DNA of 64,000 nucleotides, from the NCBI GenBank assembly GCA_015501055.1, contig JADNYV010000028.1:62001-126000 (forward strand), given 5' to 3'. Positions 33,305-45,879 of the stretch are shown one piece after another. The DNA is from Mucidula mucida (Eukaryota > Basidiomycota > Agaricomycetes > Agaricales > Physalacriaceae). The stretch's first letter is position 1. Each line of letters opens with the position of its first letter. A program made the translations under genes and the position numbers. The notes beneath the pieces were generated by a model. It worked only from the letters and a program-made list of their open reading frames with translations, ran no database searches and was not told where the DNA came from.

Positions 33305-36233
33305 TTAGACTTTCTTTTCGCCAACAAATTCATCAAACCATCGGAACACCTCATAGTGCCATTTGAGACTAGGGTTGATTCAGCCTTTGCGAACGTAATG
33401 CTACAGGTAGAACCAACATACCTATTGCCATGATTTAGCACCCAATGATTCTCCTCGGGGAAGATGACCAGTCGACTAGGAATTCCAAGCCTATTGAAGG
33501 ACGAGTTATGGGTGGTTTTGATACATCTCCTGCAAACACTCACTGTTGCAAAGCGTGGAACGCGCCAATGCCCTCAGTTTCGGGCAACCGATAATCCTTA
33601 CTACCGTGAATAATCAACTGAGGCGTACCCCATTTGTCAACGAAATTGGAGGGGTTGAATCTAGCGTCCAAATACTAAGGTCGGTAGCGGAATGATGCTG
33701 ACGCCTTGTTTGCTTACTTCTGCGAAGCCGCTTGGCTGTTCTCATCCCAGGGTCTATAGCAAAAAATGAGACTTCATGTCTCGGGCAATTTCCTGAGTCT
33801 CACCTCCCACCCCATTCATGGTTGAACTGATGAGAAGAAAATGTGAATAACAATACACATAATTTCGTAAAACCGACATACGAAGAACAGTTCATCGGTG
33901 GAGAACCCGTTGTACCGAGAATCAAACACGCCATCATGACATACAAGTGCCTTGAAGTTGAATCCAAACTCAGGATGCCCTTGTATCCAACTATAGAAAG
34001 GTAAGCGCCCGTCTCAGTAATGGTGAAAGCTGTTACTTGATCGCGTATCCGCCCCAGCTAGCTCCAGCAGCAACAGCTCGGTCAGCATCAACCTGCACGT
34101 CGCTTCAAAATGTGCAATTACTTGTGTGCGATCGATGGGCATACCTCCGGGTAGGTGTCCAAAACGTACTTCCATCCCTTCTGTAAGTCAACGAAAGGCT
34201 TTCCTCCCCAGTCCTCCTTGATAGCGTCAGTGAGTCTTCGTCGTGAAATCAGTACGCTGAATGCCCCAGGAGCCGATTGAAGCTACCTTGACCAAACGTT
34301 GTACTCCCGGTCGGGTTGATGAGGACAACAAAATATCCTTGCTGAGCAAATACTATAGGCCAACTCAGATTGAAACGCTGAGCGAATAGAAGGCAAGTGA
34401 ACGAACCGTTGGGGTTCCATCGGGTCGACCATTGATCCTCCCATGCACCTTGAGGTCCACCATGAATGAGAAGAACGACCGGCCATCTCTTCTTTTCATT
34501 GGCGTTCCATCCTTTCGGCTTAAGCACCCAGCCTTGCACATCCTTGTCATTCGCACCCTTGAACCAAAAGCTCTCCCCTTCGCTCAAGTCCTTGCCTTTC
34601 AGTTGATCCTCAGTAAGCCTAGTAATTTGTTTGACTTCTCCATCAAACGCAACCAGCGAATCCGTGGCCGCGATGGACGCTTCAAGTTCTCTGAGGCCGG
34701 TGATCAAGAAGACGTCATTCGGGGACACGAGCGAGGACTGCGTTACCAGGAGGCGTCCATAATACAAGGTCTGTAGACCACTCGCTGCAGGACCGGTGGT
34801 GAGCGCTACAGGGTTGACATATTTCACAGCTAGTTTCGGGTTTGTCGTTGATTCCGAGGGAGTTTGAGGGAGTGGTAGCACAAATACTTTGATTTTGGCC
34901 TCATCACCGGCCGTGAAGTAAATGAAGTCACCCGTCTTCGAGAACGCCAGAGTATCCGGAGATCGATCCCAGCCTTGCGTAAGGGTGTAGCGCACATTTT
35001 TTGCCAAGTCGTAGATAACTATCTTGGCCCTAGACTTTGGTGAGAACACGACTACCGGCAGAAAAGTTCAGTACCTGTCAGACTCATATCCGTCTTCATC
35101 CAGCTGAAGCCAAGCCGCCTTCTTGCCATCTGGACTCAAGACAGGGCTATGAATAGCTCCGTGTTCTCCACCTGTTAACTCTTCCGGCTTCCCACCAAGA
35201 ATATCGACAATATACACGTTCTGCTTCGTGTGCCACGCCTCGGGCAGCACGGGATCCTTCGTGGTGTAGATAACGCGCCCTGCAGAAACATCGAAATCAT
35301 CTGTTCCACCAAAGGGTTCGACGGGAGAACTCTGTCATTGAACATCAGCCGTGCAACCATTCGGATAAATGTATGAGACGAACGTGGTTTGAGTCCTTGA
35401 GGAGGTTGATGAACTTGGACCCGAAGTGCCATTTGTGGTCGGGATCCTGGAAAAGTCGGACACTGAACAATGAAGCGGACTTGGGCCCAACCCAAGTATC
35501 CCAATGGCGCATGAATGTCTTGTCGTATACCAGCGCGTTGTCACCGCGATTCTCGTATGCTTCGTCCTGGGACTTGACAGTCGTGAGATCACCATCGGGG
35601 TAAACATAATCGGAAAAGACAAGCTGGCCAGACTTGTGCGAGAACCGAAAGTTGGAGGCACTCGTGGTCGGGAATGAACCGAGAAAGGTTGGAGGATTGG
35701 GCGCACTTAATACGTTGGGCCCATCGGCGACTTGTGTTTCGAAATGAATGTCGATGGCGTAGAGGTCTAGTTTGCCGTCGCCTTCCACGGCATGTGCGAC
35801 TGTGCGCCCGTCAAGCCAGAAAGCCTCTCCTCCTTTGGTAAACTGCAACTCGATGAGGACGATACGCTGGGATCATGCGCTACGCACTGGAATCTCGACA
35901 GGCACTGCCGGAGAGGCGCTTAGAGGCGCGACGTAGATGGATTTGGCATTCCTGTGACGCGGTCATAACATATACTGAACAGGCCTTGTCTCCCTCTACT
36001 CACTTCTTTTCCTCGAATGAATACTTGCTATACGGGACCAACACGAGGTCTCCGGCAGGGTTGGCAACGCCGGTACCGGGACGTCCAAATTCGACAAGGT
36101 CCTTTGGCGCAAAGACGTCCGCGCCTGCGACGAGCGAAAAGTTGGACATCGTGGTAATGTCTCTACTCGGAAAGTGTGATGCTTGGAATGGGGCCTGCGC
36201 AGACAGCCCCAGTAAGGCAAGAGGGAACCTCAT
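33305..36233 (-). CDS. DPP5: Secreted dipeptidyl-peptidase 5 (S9C prolyl oligopeptidase family)
   Basis: Secreted serine peptidase that removes dipeptides from peptide N-termini. It starts MRFPLALLGLSAQAPF, a short signal peptide. A beta-propeller region follows, with the DPP-type SFLVAG-like core, GGEAFWLDGRTVAHAV, VFSDYVYPDGDL, HSPVLSPDGKKAAWLQLDEDGYESD and DFIYFTAGDEA. The hydrolase domain has VVLLIHGGPQGAW, GYFVVLINPTGSTTFGQ, GASWGGYAIN (nucleophile Ser in GxSxGG), HGSKDYRLPETEG (acid Asp) and FPEENHWVLN (His). It ends EVFRWFDEFVGEKKV-stop. About ten introns, all checked junctions in phase, and about 700 residues, normal for fungal DPP V. No TATA box is obvious. The catalytic triad is complete. 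Confidence 0.88.
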
Positions 36234-36435
36234 GACCGCGTGAGGTGGGTGTGGTTGGAAGAGGTCACGCAGTCCGGTAGAGTCCGGTGGCCGGCGATCG
36301 CGCCACCGTTCATGCGATCTTGCCAACAAAGCGTGTTATGGCGTGTCTGCTTGTACATCGTTTCGCAGTGACAGCTCAAAATCGACTACTTCTGACTTGA
36401 CCTCGCCACATAGGCTCATGAACTGTGTAAAGGGC

Positions 36436-37728
36436 TTATTGTTTTATTACATGACTTCCCTTTCTCTTGTTCACGATCCATCCTCTAATACATGTGCTAC
36501 TCATTTTAGCGTGGTTAAGCATCTCCTCATTCGCCGGATCGAGCTTGCTTGACGCTGAAATAACGTCTATAATGAAAGTCTTGAGCGGTGGTAGACCATG
36601 CGATTCACGATGTGTTGCAACTAGCAAAGGACTTTTAGCTTATTCCTCGCTGAATCCACCTGGACCAACTTACTTGACCTAGCTCCGCTCAACGTTTCGT
36701 GACTGACAACCAGTGCTTGAATATTTGGGTCCCACCCAGTAGGGCCGTACACATCGTTGATCGGCACAACATCGTATTGAAGGCCAGGTCTGAAGAGCGA
36801 CAGGAACTTCCGCACTTGAGACGTACGGGTCATGATATCCTGCAGTTCATCTTTGTACGCCTTCTTCTCCAAGAGAACGTCGTCTGTTCGTTACTCAGAA
36901 ACGTCGTGGGATTTGAGAGGCTAAATAAAGACCAACCTGTAACGCCAATGATTATTCTTTGAGATGTTATCCAAAGCGCCATACTCAACAGGATCTTGTG
37001 ACCAGCGTGTAGGTGATCGAATGTTCCACCAAGCGCAACGACAGGATATGAGATACGTTCAAAATGGGACCGTCTTATCTCCTCTTCGCCGTGTGGCAAA
37101 TACATATAGTCGCGGGGTATGCTCTCTAGGGATGAGGGCAAGTCAATAGAATCTACACGGGATCAGTTGAAAATACGTTTTCACGTCCAGCGTACATGCC
37201 TTTTTCCAGAAGAAAGATCACATCGATCTTCTCATCCCAGTTCAAAGCACCGACAGATCCTCGCAATAACACATTGACATCGAGAAGAATGTTGTCCATA
37301 TTGTGTGCAGCCTCCGTTGCTTGTAGATATACGAATGTCAGGAGCGCTTGAACATCCTCCCATCCAGCATCGTAGTCTTCGAAGGCAGCAGAGATCAAGA
37401 GAATTATGAGTCGGGTTTGCGCTTCGGTGGCCGCTTTCACTATCACAGGCGAAAGAAAACTAGGACTCCTGAAATCGGGTATCGATGTTATCACAAGGAT
37501 AGTTCTAGGCATCGAAACAGTCAGCTCGTGGTCATCGAGTAGCATGCGCAAAAGAAGCTCAGATACCGACGTGGCTGTACAGGTCGGATTAGGAAGGTGC
37601 TTGATCGGGAAGTTCCGAGCCTTCTCCCACGACTCGTGATACCCAGACAGCACCTCAATGTCATCGGAAGAACTCTTGGTCGTGCTCCAACGAACAGGCT
37701 CATGCAACTCATGCGCTCCTTTCACCAA
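36436..37728 (-). CDS. CAB4: Phosphopantetheine adenylyltransferase (CoA biosynthesis)
   Basis: Fourth step of CoA synthesis: ATP plus 4'-phosphopantetheine to dephospho-CoA. The nucleotidyltransferase core shows VVALGGTFDHLHAGHKILLS (HxGH), IIIGVTDDVLLEKKAYKDELQDI, VPINDVYGPTGWDPNIQALVVSHETLSGA and a final PLKTFIIDVISAS. A long N-terminal region (SELLLRMLLDDHELTVSMPRT, AHNMDNILLDVNVLLRG) is typical of fungal Cab4. One C is missing near 37160: the frame before ends STDPV-stop and the frame after resumes DSIDLPSSLES. The true start is unresolved: the listed upstream limit is a GTG, and another frame upstream (EKWSWEDEVQLNW) would join if one G is missing near 37727. It lies 200 bp upstream of DPP5 on the same strand. 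Confidence 0.82.
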
Positions 37729-38407
37729 TTCAACTGCACTTCATCTTCCCAGGACCACTTCTCTCTGTGATCTGGATGCTGGCCATGGGTCTGATTCCTG
37801 CTAACTCGAGCAATCAAATCTTATATTTCGCTTCTGCAACGGTCTCCGCCAATCGAATGATGCATCTTGGGATCCGTTGACCCGGAACTAAACTCGAGGC
37901 CTCTGACAGACACAGCATGTTGTTCGACATACCATACGCACTGACGGGAATCTCTACGCCGTGTCTTCTGCAACGCGAAGTTCACGGGAAGTCAATGTTA
38001 CAGGCTGCACTCACGCTAGGTGATCAAAGGTCGGAACCGCTGTGTTTTCAACGCGGACTGTCATCAATGAAGACGATGGCGTCAAGCCGACTTGTCTCCG
38101 ACCAACTCCGAACACAGCCGACATTCACACTGTGGCGGCAAAGTTAGACCGTAGGCCTAAAGCCTCATTGAATGACATATTCTATATCGAGTTCTAGCCC
38201 CAAAGCGTGGTTCCTTTACCTCGCCGGAAGTCTGTACATTACTCAGACTCAAAGATCTACGGCGTTCGACCAAGGATCATGATCTGTCCAATTCATGCAA
38301 CTCCGCCCCTCATGGCACACAGCAGCTTTCCGACTTCCCGTTCTCACGGGATTAGTATAAAGACCCTGAAAGAAAGTGTCCAGACTCACAACCCAATCCC
38401 ACTCACG
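37729..38407. promoter_or_regulatory. Divergent intergenic region of CAB4 and a small secreted protein, with TATA box
   Basis: TATAAAG at 38356-38362 lies about 45 bp before the ATG of the secreted-protein gene. The left part probably holds the 5' end of the CAB4 gene. No further gene is recognised. Confidence 0.45.
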
Positions 38408-38991
38408 ATGATTGCCTTCCGCTCCATTCTCACTACGGGTGCCCTCCTCCTCTGCAGCTCTGCTGCATTTGCGCAGTATGCTGGATCGATCATCCAGCCC
38501 GCCAGCAACACGGTCATTGCGCCGGGCGAATCCTTCCCATTTCAATACGACATCGTAGCGGATTATTCGGTCTCCAGCTACAACTTCAACGTGTATCTCT
38601 TCACTGAGCCGCCCACCACGTTCACACCTTCGGGATCCTTTGCCAACGGATACTTCTATGGGCGGTATGATCAAGCAAACTACCCCGGTGAGTCTTATTC
38701 TCAACAACGCACTACGAGATTTAACGATGTACCAGGAGTTCCGTATGCGACACACCCAGCACCTAGCAATTTCACTATGCCCGACTTTTCTAAAAATCCG
38801 GGAGGCTTTGGTTCGGGAGCTTCGGCGTCCAATAGCACTGTATATCTCACCGTCATCGAAGAATATGCTACGGGCAACGTTCGTGGACAGGTTGTTCAAT
38901 TTGAACCGTGACTGAAGTTTAACAGGGTGTCTTGGGATTCCGCATGAACCTTGCGTTGACACCATTGATATACAATGGCACTACTGTGTAA
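38408..38991 (+). CDS. Small secreted protein of unknown function
   Basis: Signal peptide MIAFRSILTTGALLLCSSAAFA, then a beta-rich domain of about 140 residues with N-glycosylation sites (SNFT, ASNSTV). Blocks are SIIQPASNTVIAPGESFPF, YNFNVYLFTEPP, NGYFYGRYDQANYP and STVYLTVIEEYATGN. The first intron (about 38691-38738, 48 nt) is a multiple of three without a stop. The second (about 38878-38924) leads to GVLGFRMNLALTPLIYNGTTV-stop, typical of basidiomycete extracellular proteins. Reading through gives a stop 80 bp earlier, which I consider less likely. No cysteine-rich pattern. TATA lies about 45 bp upstream. The family is not recognised. Confidence 0.65.
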
Positions 38992-39625
38992 AGTGGCGCG
39001 GCGTTGGACATTAGTTGATTCGTTATCGGACTCGACTCGGACTGAACTTTTCCGCTTATAACTTCGGACATAGACAGGACCATCTAGTTTAGAGTATTAT
39101 TTACTAATCAATTCTTCGTCGTCGGTACAGCTATATTACATGTGTAGCTAGTTGATTTCCTATGTCGAGCTATATGTCGTTCGCAGTTGATTCAATGCCG
39201 TTTGAGTGCCGTCTAATTGCATTCAGATCTTGACTCCGACTACCTTGAGAGGCATCTCTTAGCACACGCCATATTCTGGAGCACTGTACAGGTGTTTTTG
39301 TTCTGGCGAGGGTTTAGGAAGGTAGGTACCTCCGTTTCCCATCAGAAAGGACTTTTGTACACGACCTGGATTAGCAAGTTGTCCCCACGTTAAAACGTCC
39401 CTTTTGCGCGCAGAAAATGTATCATCAGCCTTGGACGCGTTAACGGGCAGCATCAATGTTCAGCGTGTCTTTGACAGCGCCCCAAGCGGGGATTTCGGTG
39501 ACGGCACGCCATTATGAACGGATCGACAGCAACGCATCGCAGATCAAAGTTGAACGTCACTCTCTCGGTACTACTTAAGGCTGGCCAGTCGCTACCGATG
39601 CCTTCTAATTTACCCTGCGACTCTG
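38992..39625. other. Intergenic stretch with a possible small minus-strand frame
   Basis: No conserved gene is recognised. A minus-strand frame at 39259-39456 (MMLPVNASKADDTFSARKRD..., ending APEYGVC) has protein-like composition, and an overlapping frame just upstream (TEIPAWGAVKDTLNIDAA) could be its N-terminus if bases are missing between them. I rate it a weak candidate only. Confidence 0.3.
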
Positions 39626-41534
39626 ATGTCCAAGCAACTGCTCGACACTGGCGCCAAGCACCCGTTCTCTGTCGCTGGACTTGCTGACAGGACATGGCAT
39701 TTTGTCTCTGAGACTGCTTTTCGCGCTGGATGGACCCCTCTTACTGGCCTTGCCGAAGCGGCCGTCGTCTCGTAAGTTGCGCGCGCCAACAGTCCACACA
39801 TCGTGTTCACCGTTTCCCAGCCTCATGCGACGGTCCACCAAAGGTTGCTTTCGCGTCTTGACTTACCGCAACATCTACATTTTCCCCGCCAATGGCCCGG
39901 CCGACGACAGCGAACGCGTTGCTGAACTGCGCGTTGTTGATGAGGTATTTTGGCTCCGCCTTTGCGCCATGGGAGACCTCGGTTTTGCCGAGGCATACAT
40001 GTATGGCAACGTCGAGTGCGATGATCTCGTATCGCTATTCCACGTAAGGGTTCACCGATGAGGAGACTACGACGCATTTAATTCATCACCAGATATTTCT
40101 GGATAACCGCGAGCAACTCGACAACCTCGACTCTTCCATGTCCTATCTTTTCACTATCCCCCAGAAACTTACATCTTATCGATTTCTTAACACCATCGGC
40201 AATTCTCGTTCAAATATCTCTGCTCACTATGACATCTCAAATGAGATGTTCGCGGGTAGGTTGCTCATTGATATTGCAAACCAAACTCCAACTTCTTCCA
40301 CAGGCTTCCTTTCTGAGGATATGACCTACTCATGTGCCATCTTTGAAGACTTAGATGGAGACCTGATCAGTGGTACAGACTTCGGACGCTTTAGTGGTGG
40401 CCATGGTTTGACGCGTCTTAATTCGTCTACGACAAACGTGCCCAACATTCTCTCCGACGACACGCTATTCCATGCTCAGATGCGCAAGCTGCATCACATC
40501 ATCCGGAAGGCGAAGATCATGCCTGGACACCGCGTGCTCGAAATTGGTTCTGGTTGGGGTTCGATGGCGATTCTGATCACTCAGACGATTCCCGACACTA
40601 CGGTAGACACTCTTACGTTATCTGTCGAGCAACAGAACCTTGCGCGTCAGAGAGTGAAAGCGGCAGGCCTACAGGATCGTATCAATGTTCATCTTATGGA
40701 CTATCGCGACATGCCGGAAGACTGGAAAGGCGCATTCGACAGGATGGTCAGCATCGAAATGATTGAAAATGTGGGGCAGGAATTTATGACCACCTATTGG
40801 GCCACGATTGATTGGGCATTGAAAAAGAAGAACGCGGTTGGCGTTGTCCAGGTTATAACCATACCGGAAGCGCGTGAGTGCGACAGCGCTACTATCAGCC
40901 AATCAAAATCTGATTTATTTGATATAGGATTCGAACGATACATTCGTGAAATAGATTTTATTCGAAAATGGGCTAGTTTTCTCTTCGTTTTCACACTCAT
41001 TCATTGACTGTGGAGTTTAGATCTTCCCCGGCGGGTTCCTTCCAACGCTAACCTTTTTGCTCCACACCTTGCAAACTGGTACCTCTGGACGCTTAACAGT
41101 CGATTCCGTTAGTAACATCGGACCTCACTACGCGCGCACGCTACGCGAATGGCGGAAACGATTTTTACATGTGTATGAGACGAAGATAGTTCCAGCTCTC
41201 CAAAAACAGTATCCCGAGGTCATGTCTGGCCCCCGCGGTCGCGAAGAGATTGAGGTGTTCAAGAGGAAGTGGATTTGTAAGTTGTTTTGCTCCCTTAGGC
41301 TTCTAGTATTGATTGTTACCCCTAGATTACTAGTATGTTCCTTGAGCAGTTTAGTTGAATCGTACACTAACATTTCAACAGCTGTTACTGCGAAGTCGGC
41401 TTCTCGACACGCACACTTGGCGGTAAGCGGAGTTGGTGAGTCATGGATGTTGTCTTGACTTACCCTTTTCAGATCATATCATATCCTTCACTCGCGAAGG
41501 TAATGAAGAGTATGGGTGTGATACGTTCGAATGA
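39626..41534 (+). CDS. Cyclopropane-fatty-acyl-phospholipid synthase
   Basis: SAM-dependent methyltransferase that adds a methylene bridge to unsaturated acyl chains of membrane lipids. The N-terminal part has GDLGFAEAYMYGNVECDDLVSLF and SNISAHYDISNEMFAGFLSEDMTYSCAIF. The SAM site is VLEIGSGWGSMAI; then LTLSVEQQNLARQRV, HLMDYRDMP, FDRMVSIEMIENVG (active-site region), IPEARFERYIREIDFIRKWIFPGGFLP and EEIEVFKRKWI, CYCEVGFSTRTLGDHIISF near the end. Introns are mostly GT..AG; one at 40972-41020 needs a GC donor (GCTAGT) to join KW to IFPGG. One T may be missing near 41275 for the KWI-CYCEVGF junction. The fold and motifs are unambiguous. It converges on the second RIF1-like gene with 72 bp between stops. 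Confidence 0.85.
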
Positions 41535-41606
41535 TTAGATGTTGGATAAAGACGCCTTATGGGTAAATGGTGTACCTCAACATAAGAGTTACATTATTCC
41601 TGTATA

Positions 41607-44600
41607 TTACGACTCGGAAAGATACCTTCCCATCCCTTGGAAAATCTGGTTGTTGAGGTTCTGCACTATTTCTTGAGCCTCGAATAGCTCATTCTTGGTC
41701 AAAACTCGCTTGCCGAAGGTGACTCCAGTGCGTCGTAGGTCGTCCATCCCATCCGTCTCTACTGGTGTAGTCTGGACGCGTCGTAGAGGCGGAGGGGGTG
41801 GCGGCGGACGAAGCAGTGGTTCGGTACGAGATCGCCGTGCAGTGGCGGGCGGACTGGGGCATACGTACGACGCCTCTGTAGTACTAGTCAGAAAATGGAC
41901 TCAATGACTGCTAGAAAGAAGAATAGCTTACCTCCAACTCCGTCATGGAACGCTTGCTCGACTTCCATATCCGCTTCAACTTCTTCTTGGGTTTCCATTA
42001 CTATATCTTCCTCTTCGTCCCGAAGATATTTCTGATTCTGATGCTGCTTTTCCCAAACGTCGTCCTGGTCCCGCAGTTCTTCGTCATCCTCGAGCGGCTT
42101 CTGACTAGAATGCCTATGTGTTAAATCCCAAGCTTCATGCTCTTGCCCTTGCTCGTCTTCTTCTCTTTCTTCTTCAGAGTCTTCCACCACTTCCTGACTT
42201 GGATCTAAGGACGCTTCAGAAGGACAGGGCGTCATCAGTTGACTCCGCTTGAGCGAGTTACTGCTAGGGATAATCACGCCTTCAAAGATGAGCTTCTTTC
42301 GCGGCCGAGGGGATGCAGGCTTGGGAGGCTCCTTGGTCTGCGTAATGATCTTGCGCTTCTTGGTATCCCTATCGTCGTCGAAAGGAACCGGACTGGGGCG
42401 CTTGAGAGGCGGTTTGCTTGGAGTCTCGTGTGGGGAAGCGCCACGCGCATTGGAGCTCCGACGGCCTGTAGTGGGCGTAAACCGCTGGCGATGGGACTTG
42501 GGCGTTAAACTGAAATACCGCTGCCGAATACGATCGCGCGGCGTAGAGGGAGGGCATGAGTCTGGTATGACCGTTTGGTTCTAGAAGATGACGAAGGTCA
42601 AGAACTAGATACAGGTAGAGCAGAGCGAAGACTTACCGTCAATTGTGTCTCCGGGATGTCATCACCGACATTCTTCCCTATGTCGCGAAGGATAACTACA
42701 CATAGCGCTATCGAGGAGGGGTATTCGCCCTCCAGAGTAACACCGCGATACTTCTCGTTCCACAAGTGTTGAAAAGCGTTCGCGGCGGTAGGAACCTGTG
42801 TGCGAGGATGTGCGATAACATCCAGACAGTACGACCCTATATCTTCGAGAAATTGCAGCGATGGCTCGTGCGTAGGAAGCATGGATCTCAGCGGTTTGCA
42901 GAACAGTTGTTCAACCTGAAAATAGGCTCAGCGTTAGTGATTAATACACAGCGATAGTATGCGACGTACCAATCGAGCGTGTTCAGAAGCTGACAGCACT
43001 TCCTTCGTATCAGTAAGCCATATCTTTAAACCGGCCTTGAGACTCGTGATGAGGTGAATGAAGGAGATCTGTGACAATAGCTGCTTCCCCAAGATACCTA
43101 GGAAAGCGAGCACACAAGGCGGAAAGTCGTGCGAGTCGCCTTCTGGATAGAGCGCAACGAGTGCCCTGCTTATCAGCGAGAGCGTATCGGCAGGAAGCCT
43201 TGCCAATTCAATCGGGGTCGCCATATTGAAGAAGGTTAAACACTGCTTCGGATCATATTGCGAACTAGAAGTTCGTTGAGATAACGCTAGATAGATGACA
43301 ACTCCACTTACACCGAATGCTCATCCTTAAGAATGCTTCGCACAATGCCTTCAGGGTTCTTAGCTGATGTAACGGCCTGGGCGACATAACCGCCCCACAG
43401 TTCGAGCGTCTGAGCAGACAATGTCCAACGCCTAAACAGTAGTCAGACCTTGCGACACACTGAGACGAAGAACAAACGCACCCATACGACGCGTGAATGA
43501 AAGCAACGAGGTCTTCCGCTGATGCTTGAGAACCGTCTTTATATTGTTCGGCCAAGACCGGCCACAAATTCTCCGCCACCTGAGGAGACTGCTCAAACGA
43601 AGTTCGGAAAGTCCGAATGAAGTTGTATTGCGACATATCCGAGGACCGTAAGAGATCAAAGCTGAATCCGAGCCATGCCGTTAGAAGTTCATTGTCGTCC
43701 TCGGTGGCGCAGCGGGCGTCACAGAGTGCCTGGCACAAGCTAGCAGACGAATCTTGAAGATGAGTCTGCGAAAAGGTGTTCCTCATAGTGAGCCACAAGC
43801 GCCTCACGAACGATATGATCGCCGTCTGGCTTTGTGGCTCCATAAAAGCAGGAAGAGTGAAGGTCTCCGTCAACGCCTGTGTGAGTCGCGTAGCAATGTC
43901 CGCATTCGTCGTGAAGTGCTCCTTCTGCTGGGTAAATTCGGCCTTGGCAAGGAGGAGGGAATGCCAGATCTCCAGGAGATTGTCCTAGACATGCATGAAT
44001 AATCAGAGTACAATATCGGAGACGAGGAGAGACTGACCGACGACGATGACTCTTGTAAGTTCAAATGCGCCTTGATACCTCCCTTCCAGATGTCCAGAAG
44101 AACATCCCAGTTATCGTTTGTTTCTTCTACTGAGAACCTCCAGGAAAAGTCGGGGAGTTGCTCAAGGTGCATCTCCTCGACAACTCTGCCAATATTCTCT
44201 TTCGTCGAATCCGTAAGAGCTCTCTCAAAAAGCCCCCGATTCACGTATGCCTCAGGCAGAGGAAAGTGGTTGCCAATGGGGCCGGCGGAAGAACCAATCG
44301 ATGCGACCAATTTCGTTAATATGGAGACACCGTCCAGGTGAACGCTGCTGTCATCATTGGCCACCATCGTCTTGAGCATTTCCAACGCTTCGATGGTAGC
44401 TTGAGCAGTTGGCTTGGAATCCACGTTGTTCCGGCGTAAGATGATCGATAGAATAGCCGCACCGACACCTCCCTTCAGCTGTTGTGACACTATGCGAAAC
44501 GAACGCTCAGTCTTTTCCTGACTATTCTCAGCTTGAGAAGAGGAGGTCGTCAGCTTGCGCAGCATTCCACTATACGCCCAGACGAGGCAGTGCCACATCG

Positions 44601-45879
44601 GATAGTAGAGCGCGTGGGTGGATTTCTGCTTGTAGACGCCCTCAAGGTGGCTAGCAAAGACTTTCACATTGAGAGTGTGAGCGAACACACCGTAATCCGA
44701 CAAAATGATGAGGGCAGCAATAACGGGGATTGTCCAGTACGGCTTCTCCGACTTTCTCCACTCCTCCGGACTCAGCGATACTTTGACTTTCCCGTTCTGT
44801 GATTGTCCCGCAGTCTTGTTGGAGTTCTCGTTGATGAAGTCGCATACATTTCGTCCAACGTTGTAAACCAGAAACGATTCCATAGACGGATGAGCAAGCC
44901 TCACCAACGCATACGACACCAGAGTACGTCCAGCTTCTTGGCGTAGCTTGAGAGACGTGTGCATGAGCAGAGAGAGGACATCTGGTAGGGCCCTGTGAAG
45001 CGGCGCCATTGCATCAATGGTGTGAGCCGTAAAAAGGTTGCTGATAGCCTTTGTGGAAAAAAAAGTGAGCACCTGGTATACAACGACTTAGGAAAACTTA
45101 CTCTTAAACAAACCAGGCGAACCTCCTCATGTGTATTCTCATCAGCCAGGCCCTCCTGCAGAAACTTGACGGATTTAGATATGTAGGAGACCGATTCCCG
45201 CACGGGCAGTCTCTGGTTCCCAAGAAGAAAAATCAGAGCCTTCCAAGTGCGTTCCCTCCCGGCATGTGGGAGGTTTTCTTCCGTTAAAACCACGAACACG
45301 CTTTTCATAAACCGGTCGATGTGGGAGGCTGATGAACATTAGCCAAAATCAGAGACCGAAGGATTAAACACACTTCTGAATTGGGAATACAGAATAGGAA
45401 AGCGGAGGACAATCGAGAGTAAAGTCGCAGCGCTGAGCGGCAGACTAAAATGGTCTGAGAGAACTCTGAGCGCTTCCTCGCGGCTTACGGACGAGTCCAG
45501 GAGAGGTTCAGCCATGAAGATCCTCATATCTCGTTGGATAGCGTTAAAAACATCTACAGAATGGGTGTGAAGAAGTGTAACAAATTTATGTTGATGATTA
45601 TTGTCAAGTATGTCGTTGAGCTCCTCACGAAATCGATCATTGATTGAACGATATGCCTCGACGACGTCCATGCGAGATATGTTCCTGGGGCTGGATACTG
45701 ATCTTGAGAGAGTCGTAACGGGGGACGTGAAGTAATCCTTAGTCGGCGTAAGCGGTTGGGCCATTATGGCTTTAGTAGGAGGTCGAGGCGAAATGAGGTG
45801 TCCTTGGGTATGTGGGGTCGCTCTGAAACGCGATTAAAGGTCGATTCTCTTTGCCGCTCGTTACAATCGGAGAGGACAT
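41607..45879 (-). CDS. Rif1-like protein B, divergent paralogue
   Basis: Same architecture as the Rif1-like gene at 24.3-28.7 kb. N-terminal region: DVVEAYRSINDRFREELN, LLHTHSVDVFNAIQRDMRIFM. Mid helical repeats: AISNLFTAHTIDAMAPLHRAL, EEWRKSEKPYWTIPVIAALI, YPMWHCLVWAYSGMLRKL. Late repeats: AAIISFVRR-like TAIISFVRRLWLTMRN, PTAANAFQHLWNEKYRG. The C-terminal tail is basic and Ser/Pro-rich, with an acidic Glu-rich run (SEEEREEDEQGQEHE), ending GMGRYLSES-stop. A frame upstream of the obvious Met (45764) has SGKENRPL, matching GDKENRPL of copy A, so the start is probably 45879, but the join to the downstream frame is off by one or two bases. Where copy A has TKSILK, this copy has TKAIMA. Same strand as copy A, 13 kb apart. 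Confidence 0.65.

Noticed and set aside
38249..38965. Long minus-strand open frame (238 codons) over the small secreted gene
   Set aside because: It lies fully antisense to a gene with signal peptide, phased introns and TATA box, and its translation is Arg/Ser/Gly-rich without any motif.
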